Shown here one piece after another: positions 5,927-12,765 of a stretch of DNA of 20,964 bases (within the stretch, counting starts at the first letter, position 1; each line of letters opens with the position of its first letter). Both the position numbers and the translations under genes were made by a program. Under the pieces are notes generated by a model that saw only the letters and a program-made list of their open reading frames with translations, had not been told where the DNA came from and made no database searches. Location of the stretch: positions 1-20,964 of the IMG/VR virus record IMGVR_UViG_3300046163_000030. One strand, 5' to 3'. The stretch is from a virus.

Positions 5927-6856
5927 TTAAATATTTTTGTAGACATATTCTAGTGCCCTATCTGCTTCTACGTCCATAGGACGATTCTCATACCAGTTAC
6001 CGGTTCCCATATCAAACTCTCGACACAGATTAGTTATCTCATGTGACGTGATTGGATATTGTCGTTCAACAGCTCTTGCCGCAACCGCAACCATTATCTG
6101 ATACATTTTATGATACCAACCAGTATTAGATATAATCTGATATTCACTAGCTAATTTCTTTGGCCAAAATGGACAGTCACGATAACTTGTCCATACAATA
6201 TTAGTATTATCTAGTTTTGATTTTTTGTGTTCAAGAACTTGTTTTTGTAAAGCTTCAGGGAGCCTGTCGATAAAGTTTTTGCTTGATTTTTGTGCGTACT
6301 CATATTTTGCCATGAGTTTGGCTGGATCAACATATTCGCCATTATCATTAGAGAAGATGAAGTTATAAGCGTTATCGTAAGTTGCAGGAATATAATACAT
6401 ACGAGATAAGTCTTTAGTCTGTTTATCTGCCATGTTACCAAGCTCTGAGTTGAGCGCATACCAGAAGTGCTTGATCTTATCTTGTTCAACCGGAGTTTGA
6501 AGCGGGAAAACCACACGAAACTTTGGAAATTCATGAGTGCTACTAGCGGTACTATAACACACATATGTGTAATTACCAAAGCGCTCATTAAGTTCATCTT
6601 CTAGTTTGCCCTTAAAAACGTGATCATCAACATCAATAGCAGCCCAACCTGCCCAAGCATCCACATTTTTGTTGGCCCTAGTTGTATCAGAAACGTATAC
6701 AGCTGGTGATATAAGTTGCGCATCTTTCTTACCTCTTAAAGGTTGTTTAGACAGTTTGTAGAAAAGCTCCGAGAACTGTTGCCAATTCTCGAAGTCCATC
6801 CTACGATGTGTTTTATTATCAAAGACGCTCTTAAAGAGCGTTAGCGAAATCGCCAT
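5927..6856 (-). CDS. Primase-polymerase-like (AEP fold) protein, tentative
   Basis: The protein of about 309 residues carries WAAIDVDDH near residue 73, followed about 30 residues later by YVCYSTASSTHEFPKFRVVF. This pair, an hDhD strand and then a Ser/Thr-His...Pro-x-x-Arg-hh strand, is typical of archaeo-eukaryotic primase superfamily domains in plasmid and phage replication proteins. The C-terminal third (YHKMYQIMVAVAARA onward) is helical, like a PriCT-type module. I chose the start at 6856 (MAISLTLFKS), which has AGGG at good spacing; the ATG at 6868 lacks one. It overlaps the MazG-like gene and lies in the polymerase operon, which supports a replication role. It is distinct from the T4 gp61 primase family. 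A catalytically inactive relative cannot be excluded. Confidence 0.5.
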   Translation of the reverse strand: MAISLTLFKSVFDNKTHRRMDFENWQQFSELFYKLSKQPLRGKKDAQLISPAVYVSDTTRANKNVDAWAGWAAIDVDDHVFKGKLEDELNERFGNYTYVCYSTASSTHEFPKFRVVFPLQTPVEQDKIKHFWYALNSELGNMADKQTKDLSRMYYIPATYDNAYNFIFSNDNGEYVDPAKLMAKYEYAQKSSKNFIDRLPEALQKQVLEHKKSKLDNTNIVWTSYRDCPFWPKKLASEYQIISNTGWYHKMYQIMVAVAARAVERQYPITSHEITNLCREFDMGTGNWYENRPMDVEADRALEYVYKNI

Positions 6857-7241
6857 GGTTACCCTCATGATCAGGACCCTGCCAGTCAGCAGGTTTAATT
6901 AAGTCTGGTAAACCAAATGGATTAGGTCGGCCAGGTTTCACTCCAGATTCTTTTGACATATTTGCTTCATAGATAGCGTCCCATGCTTTATTAGCATCGA
7001 CACCAAATACGTCAAGCGTGCCAATAGCAAATACGCACATATCAATTAGCCCATCAACAATCTCTTCTGGATCTTTATTGTCAAATGCATCTAGCGTTTC
7101 GCCTAGTTCTTCTTGGCACATTGATAAACGAAACTTGAGATACGTAGCCATTAAATCTTTATTATCTTTATTTTTATCGAACCATTCTTTGACGCCAAAC
7201 TTATTATGCATCATATAAATGTCATTAGCCCAATCGCTCAT
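6831..7241 (-). CDS. mazG: MazG-like nucleotide pyrophosphohydrolase
   Basis: The 136-residue protein has the all-alpha NTP pyrophosphatase signature: QEELGETLDAF (Glu45 and Glu48) and EEIVDGLIDMCVFAIG (Glu60, Asp63, Asp67), which together form the ExxE...ExxD metal site. The C-terminus is Pro/Gly-rich (KPGRPNPFGLPDL). Enzymes of this superfamily hydrolyse (d)NTPs or phosphoribosyl-ATP to monophosphates; MazG-like genes are common in marine T4-like phages. Possible roles are clearing unwanted dNTPs, such as dCTP in a hydroxymethylcytosine phage, or lowering alarmone levels. The substrate cannot be read here. The start forms a TAATG junction with the upstream gene, and the end overlaps the primase-like gene. 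Confidence 0.8.
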   Translation of the reverse strand: MSDWANDIYMMHNKFGVKEWFDKNKDNKDLMATYLKFRLSMCQEELGETLDAFDNKDPEEIVDGLIDMCVFAIGTLDVFGVDANKAWDAIYEANMSKESGVKPGRPNPFGLPDLIKPADWQGPDHEGNHGDFANAL

Positions 7242-7453
7242 TAGTATATTTTCCTTACTTGATAATTAAATTGATCAGTAGTTTTAATGTTAATTTTATG
7301 ACCCTTCATGTCTCTGCCTTTAAGAGATGTTTGGTCAATCTTACTTAGTTCTGATAGTTCAAAAAACTGTGTTCTCTTAGTACCATCATTTTCATTGTAC
7401 CATATTGTGACTTCGTATTTGTCATACAAAAGTCTTTTTAGCCAGTTTGTCAT
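7241..7453 (-). CDS. Small hypothetical protein downstream of DNA polymerase
   Basis: The 70-residue protein (MTNWLKRLLYDKYEVTIWYN at the start) looks like a small beta-rich protein with alternating charged and aromatic residues (RTQFFELSEL, INIKTTDQFNYQV). It has no membrane segment or motif I recognise. Its ATG overlaps the polymerase stop (ATGA), and its stop overlaps the MazG-like ATG (TAATG), so it is tightly coupled within the polymerase operon. It is real by packing. Function unknown. Confidence 0.75.
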   Translation of the reverse strand: MTNWLKRLLYDKYEVTIWYNENDGTKRTQFFELSELSKIDQTSLKGRDMKGHKINIKTTDQFNYQVRKIY

Positions 7454-9962
7454 ACAAAGAAATCCTCCAACGTGTTTGAGTTATCATAATTAATAAACCA
7501 ACCAGTCGGATCTAGAATCGGTTTGAGCGGGTCGCTAAACGTTTTAGAAAACTGTAAGTCGTAATCCACAAATTTCTCTAGTCCAAATTCTTTTGGCAAA
7601 TAGTCTGGAAAGGCAATGACATTCTCATGAATCGGATTAGGAGTCTTGAGATAGCAAAACTTTATCTTCTCGCCATTCTGAATCTTGGCATATTTCTTAT
7701 GCAAATTATATTTATCAATAAGACCATTATACAACAAACTGCCACGAATGTGAATAGGCGTTCCCTTTTTATATGCGATTTTTTCACCTTTTTTTGTTGC
7801 CCACTTAGTTACTTCACGGGCACCACGTGGAAAAGATATATTTTCAGGAGGAAGAGAACGAAACTCATTATAGAAATTTGTAATAAAGTCTTGCGTGTCA
7901 TTTTCGTTACCGCTAATAATAATCTTAAACGCTTGCTTAAATTTATCGCGTACTACTTCTGGAGTCGAAGACTTAATAGCTTCAATGCCCATAATCTTAA
8001 GTTTTGGCTCAGCATATTGAACGCCTTCGGAATTATGAACGTTTAAGATATAGCGTTTCTTTGCTGTCCATATACCACGATCGGCAATAACTTCTCGGCC
8101 CATTTCCATGCGAGGTTTGTATGCGTTCATCTTGTCAAATAGTTTAGCATACGATTTACTCAACACCTTTTCAAAATGATCTGAGCAGATCTGATCAAGA
8201 AACTTAACAGGATCTTTTGGCTTAAATTTATTTACCAGATCGCCCATGTTAATATACAAAGAATCAGTATCGATAGCGATAACATAGTCAACATTATCAG
8301 TCTTGAGTACATTGTTCATCTCCTCATTAACGGCTTTTTCAGCCCATAGTACAGAAAGTTGGCCAGATAAAGTAATACCCTCTGCCATACGCATATCAAA
8401 ATATCTGAAATATTTGTTACCGAGTGCGCCATAGAGAGAATTTAGTAGAATCTTAATAGCCATTTGACGATTGTTATATCGGTTGATTTCTCGCTCTAGT
8501 TCAACGGTTTTGTTTTTCTGGTACTTTTGCTCAACGCTAAGCATTTCTTTTTTGATCTGACTGCGCTCTGAGTAATAGGCCTCAATAATTTTAGGCAAAA
8601 TACCTTGGAATTCTTTATGATAAGTTGAGCCATTGGCTGCCACCGAATGTTGGGATGAAACCTTATTGTCTAGCTCAAGATAATAATCAACACCAGACCG
8701 CTCTGTTTGACCTATAAGCGTCTCTGGTGACATATTGTATTGTACAATCAGGTTTGGATACAGAGAATTAAGATCGAAGGATACGACCCAGTCATGTAGA
8801 CCAACTTGAGGTTCTTTTACATAACCGCCAGGATATGGGTTTTTAATCTTTTCATTGTTAGGCGGAATTGCAATCTTTTTCTTATTTAGCTCGCGATAGA
8901 TAATAGAATCCCATATAGCCGTAGTGCCAAAGGTGTCGGCAAGATTAACACCACCACGATAAGCCATAGTCTGTGCTAGCTGAATAAGACCCATCTTCTC
9001 TTCGATGCGATTAACCAGCTGAACGTCTTTGATGTTATAGTCTATAAACTTTTGATGATCTTCTTTATACAAGGTATATAGATTGCCATGTTCTTCGTAA
9101 GATAACTTCTTTTCACCGAGAACAACGTGAGCAATGTGATCAAGCTTGTATGATTCTTGTGTGCCATATGAATAACCAAATTTCTTAAATAGTTCGAGAT
9201 AGTCGGCCTGTTGTATGCCAACAATTTCATAGCCGTATTGAGTACGGCCTGTGATTTCTGTATTACGTTCGTTTACCATATTCCATGGTGACAAGCGTTT
9301 TACCGCTTCAATAGTTCCAATGCGTGCGATACGATTGATGAGATAAGGAATATCGAAAAAGCGACTGTTCCAGCCGGTAACAATATCTGGCCGGTTATCA
9401 CACCAAAACTTGTGGAAACTGGCTAACAACGCTTCTTCACTATCAAACTTACGATATTGAATAAGGTCGCCATGCATTTCAATGGAGCATTTTTCATAGT
9501 CGTAATCTCCTAAGCCCCAGACGTGATAGATTGAAGGACTGACTAGATTTTAGAGCAATAGAAATAATCGGCTGAATTGCTTCTTCTGGTTTTGGAAAGC
9601 CATCGTCAGACATAACCTCAATATCAAAATTAACGATATTAACTTGATTTGTATGGAACTTAATTTCATCTGGATACATGTCTGTAATACATTGCTGAAT
9701 GTAATTTGTGTTACCATAGACTTTAATCTGATCGACGTCTTTGTATTGATCGATAAAATTCTTAGCATCTCTCATTGTAGAAAACCCTATAGGGCTCAAC
9801 TGGAGCTCCATCAGAGGCAAGCCACTTCGGTTTTTTATTTTTGCTTGGAATGAAAAGGGTGGGCGCAAACTTTATTTTCTTTTCGACACGTACGCCATGG
9901 TCGTTATAGCCGCAATATAGGATCTGAGTCCCATAGCGATTGACTGATGTATAGAATGACAA
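7450..9962 (-). CDS. 43: Family B DNA polymerase (T4 gp43-like), two frameshifts
   Basis: This is the replicative polymerase with 3'-5' proofreading; after correction it has about 837 residues, somewhat shorter than T4 gp43 (898). The N-terminus is MSFYTSVNRYGTQILYCGYN. Exonuclease motif I is VNIVNFDIEVMSDDG and motif II lies around GWNSRFFDIPYLINR. Polymerase motif A is SFDLNSLYPNLI, motif B KILLNSLYGALGN and motif C IAIDTDSLYI. The frame breaks twice. A CCC at 9791-9793 seems one base too long (VEPIGFSTMRDAKNF is then restored), and about one extra base near 9540 separates the exonuclease start from YHVWGLGDYDYEKCS. Downstream of 9477 the frame is intact. The gene has its own promoter at 9987-10015 and follows a strong terminator. 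Its stop overlaps the next ATG. Confidence 0.95.
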
Positions 9963-9986
9963 ATTAAACCTCCAACGAATAAGTAT

Positions 9987-10015
9987 ATTCTATCATACTT
10001 TGCGAGGAATGTAAA
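9987..10015 (-). promoter_or_regulatory. DNA polymerase promoter (TTTACA-N17-TAGAAT)
   Basis: TTTACA (10015-10010) is followed by 17 bases and TAGAAT (9992-9987), with TGA before the -10 box. The start point would be near 9980, then GGAGG and the polymerase ATG at 9962. It sits immediately after the terminator of the upstream unit, so polymerase transcription is independent of it. Confidence 0.75.
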
Positions 10016-10016
10016 C

Positions 10017-10037
10017 AAAAAAAGGCGCCGAAGCGCC
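10017..10037 (-). terminator. Intrinsic terminator with UUCG loop
   Basis: On the minus strand GGCGC-TTCG-GCGCC is followed by seven T (10023-10017). This is a classic Rho-independent terminator with the stable UUCG tetraloop, 12 bases after the stop of the last gene in the Hsp20-pseudoazurin unit. On the plus strand the same hairpin is followed by AATTTG and a T run, so weak bidirectional action is possible, but no plus-strand gene needs it. Confidence 0.9.
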
Positions 10038-10048
10038 AATTTGTTTTT

Positions 10049-10270
10049 TTATTCTCCTAATCCTAAACAAGGAATAAGGATGGATTGTTTACAATTATCT
10101 GGATAAGCAATCGCTGATCCAAGAATAGGCATTCCAACCATACCAATAATAATAATTAGGAATGCCCAGCCAAGACCTTTTGTAGTACAATAATTATGAT
10201 GAGGTTCCTCAGTCATTTTCATAAAATCTCCTGCTGTGGTAAATTTTAAGTCTTGCATTTCATTATTCAT
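10049..10270 (-). CDS. Small single-span membrane protein
   Basis: The 73-residue protein has a polar N-terminus (MNNEMQDLKFTTAGDFMKMT, then EEPHHNYC), one hydrophobic helix (GWAFLIIIIGMVGMPILGSA) and a short tail with two Cys (DNCKQSILIPCLGLG). The N-terminal HHNYC could bind metal or haem, but this is only suggestive. Its ATG overlaps the stop of the DoxX-like gene (ATGA) behind a GAGAGGAAA ribosome binding site. It is last in the unit before the terminator. Being coupled to a DoxX-like protein and a pseudoazurin suggests a membrane redox partner. Function unknown. Confidence 0.7.
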   Translation of the reverse strand: MNNEMQDLKFTTAGDFMKMTEEPHHNYCTTKGLGWAFLIIIIGMVGMPILGSAIAYPDNCKQSILIPCLGLGE

Positions 10271-10674
10271 GTTCTATTTCCTCTCAATGCAAAATACATT
10301 CCGCCAACCCAAAGTAGTACATGCAGATTGTCATACCATAAGACATCCCAGAAGCTTTCGGGTTCGCCTGTCCATATAACACCTGTCATAATACTGGCAA
10401 TAGTAATACCACTGAAACGTGTGATAATATCGCCAAACTCTTTCGTGCGCTTAGTGTAGTCTGCTATACCACCGACCAATAAGCCAGCGGCCGCCCCAAG
10501 CTCTCCAAATACAACAAACGACCAAACTAATAGTGTAAGTTCTACTGGAGAGTCTTCAAGGTTGATTGGCCACTTATTCATTCCTTGTTGAAAAAACACA
10601 ACAATGATTGGAATGCGTAGTAGCCAATGAGTCATACAGAACTCTGGGATTTTGTTTACAAAGTTTCTAAACAT
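10267..10674 (-). CDS. DoxX-like four-helix membrane protein
   Basis: The 135-residue protein has four hydrophobic segments: LLRIPIIVVFFQQGMNKW, LLVWSFVVFGELGAAAGLLV, FSGITIASIMTGVIW and LHVLLWVGGMYFAL. The pattern, with QQGMNKW after helix 1 and GELGAAAGLL in helix 2, fits the DoxX family (R-x-x-x-G-x-x-F-x-x-x-G, then E-x-x-x-G). DoxX was named for a subunit of the archaeal terminal quinol oxidase and related thiosulfate:quinone oxidoreductase; most bacterial members have unclear roles in redox balance. It starts three bases after the pseudoazurin stop and overlaps the next gene. The pair suggests electron transfer between a quinone-linked membrane protein and a periplasmic copper carrier, which is inference. 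Confidence 0.75.
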   Translation of the reverse strand: MFRNFVNKIPEFCMTHWLLRIPIIVVFFQQGMNKWPINLEDSPVELTLLVWSFVVFGELGAAAGLLVGGIADYTKRTKEFGDIITRFSGITIASIMTGVIWTGEPESFWDVLWYDNLHVLLWVGGMYFALRGNRT

Positions 10675-10677
10675 AAC

Positions 10678-11109
10678 CTAGAGCTCTTTCAAAAGGGCTT
10701 TCAGTTTCTTCTTTGACTTACCTTTTACTTTGGCTTTGGACACATCATTGTCTCCATCACCTACAACTACAATACCAATCATGCCCATTGATTTGTGCGG
10801 GGAACATTGATATACGTAGACGCCTGGTGTGTCAAATGTCATTTCAACTTCTTTGTTGAGCTTTGACTTACGTGGTGCATCCCAACCATCTGGCCCAGCA
10901 ATGAATTCAACATTGTGGCCTTTTGCTGTTGGCACCCAAGTAATAGTATCGCCAATATCAATACGTGCGATGTCTTCTGAGTAAACCATCTTAGCGCCAT
11001 CGTCACGTTTATTTAACATTTCGATAGTCATATTTTCTGCTAATGCAGCTTTTGCCCCAAAGGCAATAACTAAAAACAGACCTGCTACTAATAAAATATC
11101 CTTTTTCAT
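10678..11109 (-). CDS. Pseudoazurin (type 1 copper electron carrier)
   Basis: A periplasmic blue-copper protein of 143 residues. It starts with a signal peptide (MKKDILLVAGLFLVIAFGAK, then AALA before EN; cleavage expected after Ala24). The mature domain has the pseudoazurin pattern: TIEMLNKRDDGAKMVYSED, IDIGDTITWVP, GHNVEFI (His65), TPGVYVYQCSPHKSMGMIG (Cys102, His105, Met110) and VVVGDG. All four copper ligands (His, Cys, His, Met) are present with normal spacing. The C-terminus is a Lys-rich tail (KAKVKGKSKKKLKALLKEL). Cellular pseudoazurins carry electrons from the bc1 complex to nitrite or nitrous oxide reductases and other acceptors. The start at 11109 is chosen because GAGAGG lies six bases upstream; the ATG at 11115 leaves no room for one. 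An intact copper site implies selection for function. Confidence 0.92.
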   Translation of the reverse strand: MKKDILLVAGLFLVIAFGAKAALAENMTIEMLNKRDDGAKMVYSEDIARIDIGDTITWVPTAKGHNVEFIAGPDGWDAPRKSKLNKEVEMTFDTPGVYVYQCSPHKSMGMIGIVVVGDGDNDVSKAKVKGKSKKKLKALLKEL

Positions 11110-11127
11110 AATCATCCTCTCATTAGA

Positions 11128-11358
11128 TTATTTCTTTTCAGAAACAAACTCATACAATTTTTCAGCTTGCGCTTTAATTTCTTCTGGAGTAATTGCTTTG
11201 GGAATATACTTTTCATACGCTTCCCTCATCTGATCAGCATTTTCCTTATGCATGTCCATCATCTGGTGTGCTAGGTTAATCTGATTTTCATATGCTTTGT
11301 CAAGCATATCTTTTGCCATGTTCAATACGTCATAGCGGATTTGGAATGGATTTGACAT
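11128..11358 (-). CDS. Small helical hypothetical protein
   Basis: The 76-residue protein (MSNPFQIRYDVLNMAKDMLD at the start) is predicted fully helical, with many Met, Glu and Lys, and ends KAQAEKLYEFVSEKK. Similar short proteins occur in marine T4-like phages as I recall, without known function. It has AGGAG before the ATG. The preceding spacer is a CA-rich simple repeat (11363-11382 on the minus strand), probably only an unstructured leader. It lies in the Hsp20-pseudoazurin unit. Confidence 0.75.
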   Translation of the reverse strand: MSNPFQIRYDVLNMAKDMLDKAYENQINLAHQMMDMHKENADQMREAYEKYIPKAITPEEIKAQAEKLYEFVSEKK

Positions 11359-11385
11359 GTGTGTGTCTCCTGTGTGTGTTTGTGT

Positions 11386-11586
11386 TTAACTAAAATGTCT
11401 TTCTAACATTTCAATTCTGTCTGTAGCCATAGCCATCTTGTCTAGTTCTTCTTGAATTGCTTCGACAATATCGCTATGTTCACCAATGCCTACACTCTGA
11501 TTCATGTAGACCATAATATTTGTTTTTGCACGTTCTAGTTCACCTTCGGCATGCATACGTGCTGCTTTTACAAGTTGTTCTTTCAT
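11386..11586 (-). CDS. Small helical hypothetical protein
   Basis: The 66-residue protein starts MKEQLVKAARMHAEGELERA and contains VGIGEHSDIVEAIQEELDKM. It is predicted helical, acidic and cytosolic. The pattern (GIGEHSDI followed by an E-rich helix) resembles conserved small proteins of marine T4-like phages, but I know no function. I chose the ATG at 11586 because AGGAG lies just upstream. The longer frame to 11613 would pass through that site. Confidence 0.75.
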   Translation of the reverse strand: MKEQLVKAARMHAEGELERAKTNIMVYMNQSVGIGEHSDIVEAIQEELDKMAMATDRIEMLERHFS

Positions 11587-11603
11587 AATATCTCCTAGGG
11601 GTA

Positions 11604-11624
11604 AGAGGGCCATTACAGCCCTCT
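11604..11624 (-). other. RNA hairpin between two small genes
   Basis: AGAGGGC and GCCCTCT form a perfect 7-bp stem with a 7-base loop in the gap between the stop at 11630 and the ribosome binding site of the next gene. There is no U run after it on the minus strand, so it is unlikely to be an intrinsic terminator. It may be a processing or stability element that sets relative expression within the unit. Confidence 0.55.
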
Positions 11625-11629
11625 ATAAG

Positions 11630-11803
11630 TTAGTTACGCAATTTGGCAACTTCCATCATGCACGCTTTGCTCTCCTCGTGGTATCCCAATCGGGCCAGCT
11701 CTGCCGCCGCTTTGGAATATCCCACAACTTGGATCGTACGATCTAGTGAAGACCACAAACCCGATAAGGGCGAGAATATAGTAGACATTACTGCTGTTGT
11801 CAT
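11630..11803 (-). CDS. Small hypothetical protein coupled to the DUF1127 gene
   Basis: The 57-residue protein (MTTAVMSTIFSPLSGLWSSL, then DRTIQVVGYSKAAAELARLG) has a hydrophobic N-terminal third and a helical end (YHEESKACMMEVAKLRN). SKAAAELARLGYHEES recalls the short helical repeat style of DUF1127-type proteins, but I cannot assign it to that family. The ATG at 11803 is chosen because it makes a TAATG junction with the DUF1127 stop and has GGATGG upstream. An ATG nine bases earlier is possible. Function unknown. Confidence 0.65.
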   Translation of the reverse strand: MTTAVMSTIFSPLSGLWSSLDRTIQVVGYSKAAAELARLGYHEESKACMMEVAKLRN

Positions 11804-12057
11804 TAAACCCATCCTTGCAAATTTTGATTTACTTTGACGTGTTCAATAGACGATTTATACCTAGCGATCTCATAGATCTCGCCGCGGCTAATGCCAATGT
11901 CTGCTAAGTCATAATCAGATAGATTGCTTAGAGCTTTTTCAGTTTCACGAATTGCTTTACGTTCAATTCGATTATTGTAAATGCTTTTTAGCGCTTCAAT
12001 AATTAGTTCAACTGCCCTTGTTGAGTAGCTGTGTGCTGTTAGTATTGCTTGTGTCAT
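11803..12057 (-). CDS. DUF1127-family small protein
   Basis: The 84-residue protein (MTQAILTAHSYSTRAVELII at the start) carries a C-terminal DUF1127 core: an Arg/Lys-rich helix (NRIERKAIRETEKALSNLSD), then YDLADIGISRGEIYEIA. This Leu-x-x-Asp-x-x-Leu-x-Asp-hGh-xRxxI pattern is typical. In Proteobacteria, small DUF1127 (YjiS-like) proteins are reported to influence RNA turnover and phosphate or stress responses, acting as short Arg-rich RNA-related proteins. Finding one on a phage suggests manipulation of host RNA metabolism, which is inference. The start at 12057 is supported by GAGG upstream. The gene overlaps the end of hsp20 by about 50 bases. Confidence 0.8.
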   Translation of the reverse strand: MTQAILTAHSYSTRAVELIIEALKSIYNNRIERKAIRETEKALSNLSDYDLADIGISRGEIYEIARYKSSIEHVKVNQNLQGWV

Positions 12058-12481
12058 GTTCGACCTCGTTAAATTTTCCAATTGTAATTTTACGAGGACG
12101 CTGATCTTCTGGGATAACATATTGCAATTCAATTGCCAAAATGCCATCTTGAATATCTGCTCCGTTTACGTGTACGTGTTCGGACAGCCTAAAGGTACGC
12201 TTAAATTTCTTTGTCGAAATGCCACGATGGATAAACTCTCTACCTTTAGAGACGTGCTCTCCCTTTACTGTCAAAGTCCTATCTTTAACTTCGATATTAA
12301 TTTCATCTTTTGTAAACCCAGCAATAGCCAATTCAATCAGATAATCTGTCTCTGTGGCTCTAATAATATTGTGAGGGGGATAGTGGTCTTGAGCATGTTT
12401 TGCAGTGAACTCTAGTTCATTAAAAAGATGATCGAAACCCACAAAAGATGACCGCGGGAAAAGTGTTTGTAAGCCTGTCAT
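12008..12481 (-). CDS. hsp20: Small heat-shock protein Hsp20 (alpha-crystallin domain)
   Basis: This is an ATP-independent chaperone that holds unfolding proteins. The 157-residue protein begins MTGLQTLFPRSSFVGFDHLF. It has an alpha-crystallin domain from about residue 38: NIIRATETDYLIELAIAGFT, INIEVKDRTLTVKGEH, FIHRGISTKKFKRTFRL, VHVNGADIQDGILAIEL, then PRKITIGK. The usual A-x-x-x-n-G-v-L motif appears as GADIQDGILAIEL. Hsp20 is a frequent accessory gene of marine T4-like phages, thought to aid capsid or tail folding. The ATG at 12481 is clear: AAGGAG stands eight bases ahead. The gene follows an overlapping early/late promoter pair and opens the unit that ends at the terminator at 10017. 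Confidence 0.93.
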   Translation of the reverse strand: MTGLQTLFPRSSFVGFDHLFNELEFTAKHAQDHYPPHNIIRATETDYLIELAIAGFTKDEINIEVKDRTLTVKGEHVSKGREFIHRGISTKKFKRTFRLSEHVHVNGADIQDGILAIELQYVIPEDQRPRKITIGKFNEVEHDTSNTNSTQLLNKGS

Positions 12482-12518
12482 TGTTATCTCCTTTTGAGCA
12501 AGCAAGATTAGTATGGGC

Positions 12519-12530
12519 CAGAATATTCTG
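12519..12530. promoter_or_regulatory. Perfect 12-bp palindrome downstream of the hsp20 promoters
   Basis: CAGAATATTCTG is a perfect inverted repeat starting about 10 bases downstream of both -10 elements, so it would be in the first transcribed bases of the hsp20 mRNA. It could be an operator for a dimeric repressor or a short 5' hairpin. No binding protein is known from this window. Confidence 0.4.
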
Positions 12531-12539
12531 CACCCGTAG

Positions 12540-12547
12540 TATTTATA
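12540..12547 (-). promoter_or_regulatory. T4-type late promoter (TATAAATA) of hsp20
   Basis: A perfect TATAAATA, the T4 late -10 consensus recognised by gp55-RNA polymerase, lies about 60 bases upstream of the hsp20 ATG in a true intergenic gap. The window encodes gp55 itself. Transcription would start near 12533 and cover Hsp20 to the small membrane protein. Confidence 0.7.
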
Positions 12548-12572
12548 TAGTGGTTGCTATGTCAAATGTACA
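12544..12572 (-). promoter_or_regulatory. Early-type promoter of hsp20 (TGTACA-N17-TATATA)
   Basis: TGTACA (12572-12567) is followed by 17 bases and TATATA (12549-12544). The -10 box shares bases with the late element TATAAATA, so the two would start at nearly the same point. This -10 is weaker than in the sister sites and lacks the extended TGn. Confidence 0.5.
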
Positions 12573-12582
12573 TAGCCGCTAT

Positions 12583-12762
12583 TCATTTTTTACGTCTTTT
12601 TCCGTAACCTAGTCTATTCATAATAACCATGCGTTCATCATGCGTATATTTTATCCAGCAAGTTATTTCTTCACTGGTTCGCTTACATGCAATGCAAATC
12701 CCGGTGTCAGGGTCTAAAGTGCAGATCCCAACACAAGGAGTTACATAGAGACTTTCGGTCAT
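12583..12762 (-). CDS. DUF1289-family small Cys-rich protein
   Basis: The 59-residue protein reads MTESLYVTPCVGICTLDPDT, then GICIACKRTSEEITCWIKYT and a basic end (MNRLGYGKRRKK). PCVGIC, the second C-x-x-C pair (CIAC) and the Trp after an E-x-I helix match DUF1289, a family of predicted Fe-S or zinc proteins common in Proteobacteria. Here a Cys directly precedes the conserved Trp (CW), where I recall other members carrying a different residue. It starts three bases after the RegA stop and ends just before the hsp20 promoters, so it closes the replication operon. The function of the family is unknown. Confidence 0.8.
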   Translation of the reverse strand: MTESLYVTPCVGICTLDPDTGICIACKRTSEEITCWIKYTHDERMVIMNRLGYGKRRKK

Positions 12763-12765
12763 TTA

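Noticed and set aside
12056-12415. A 119-residue open frame on the plus strand
   Set aside because: It lies antisense within hsp20 and the DUF1127 gene, has no ribosome binding site or promoter, and its Cys- and Phe-rich product resembles no known protein. The minus-strand frames are clearly real.
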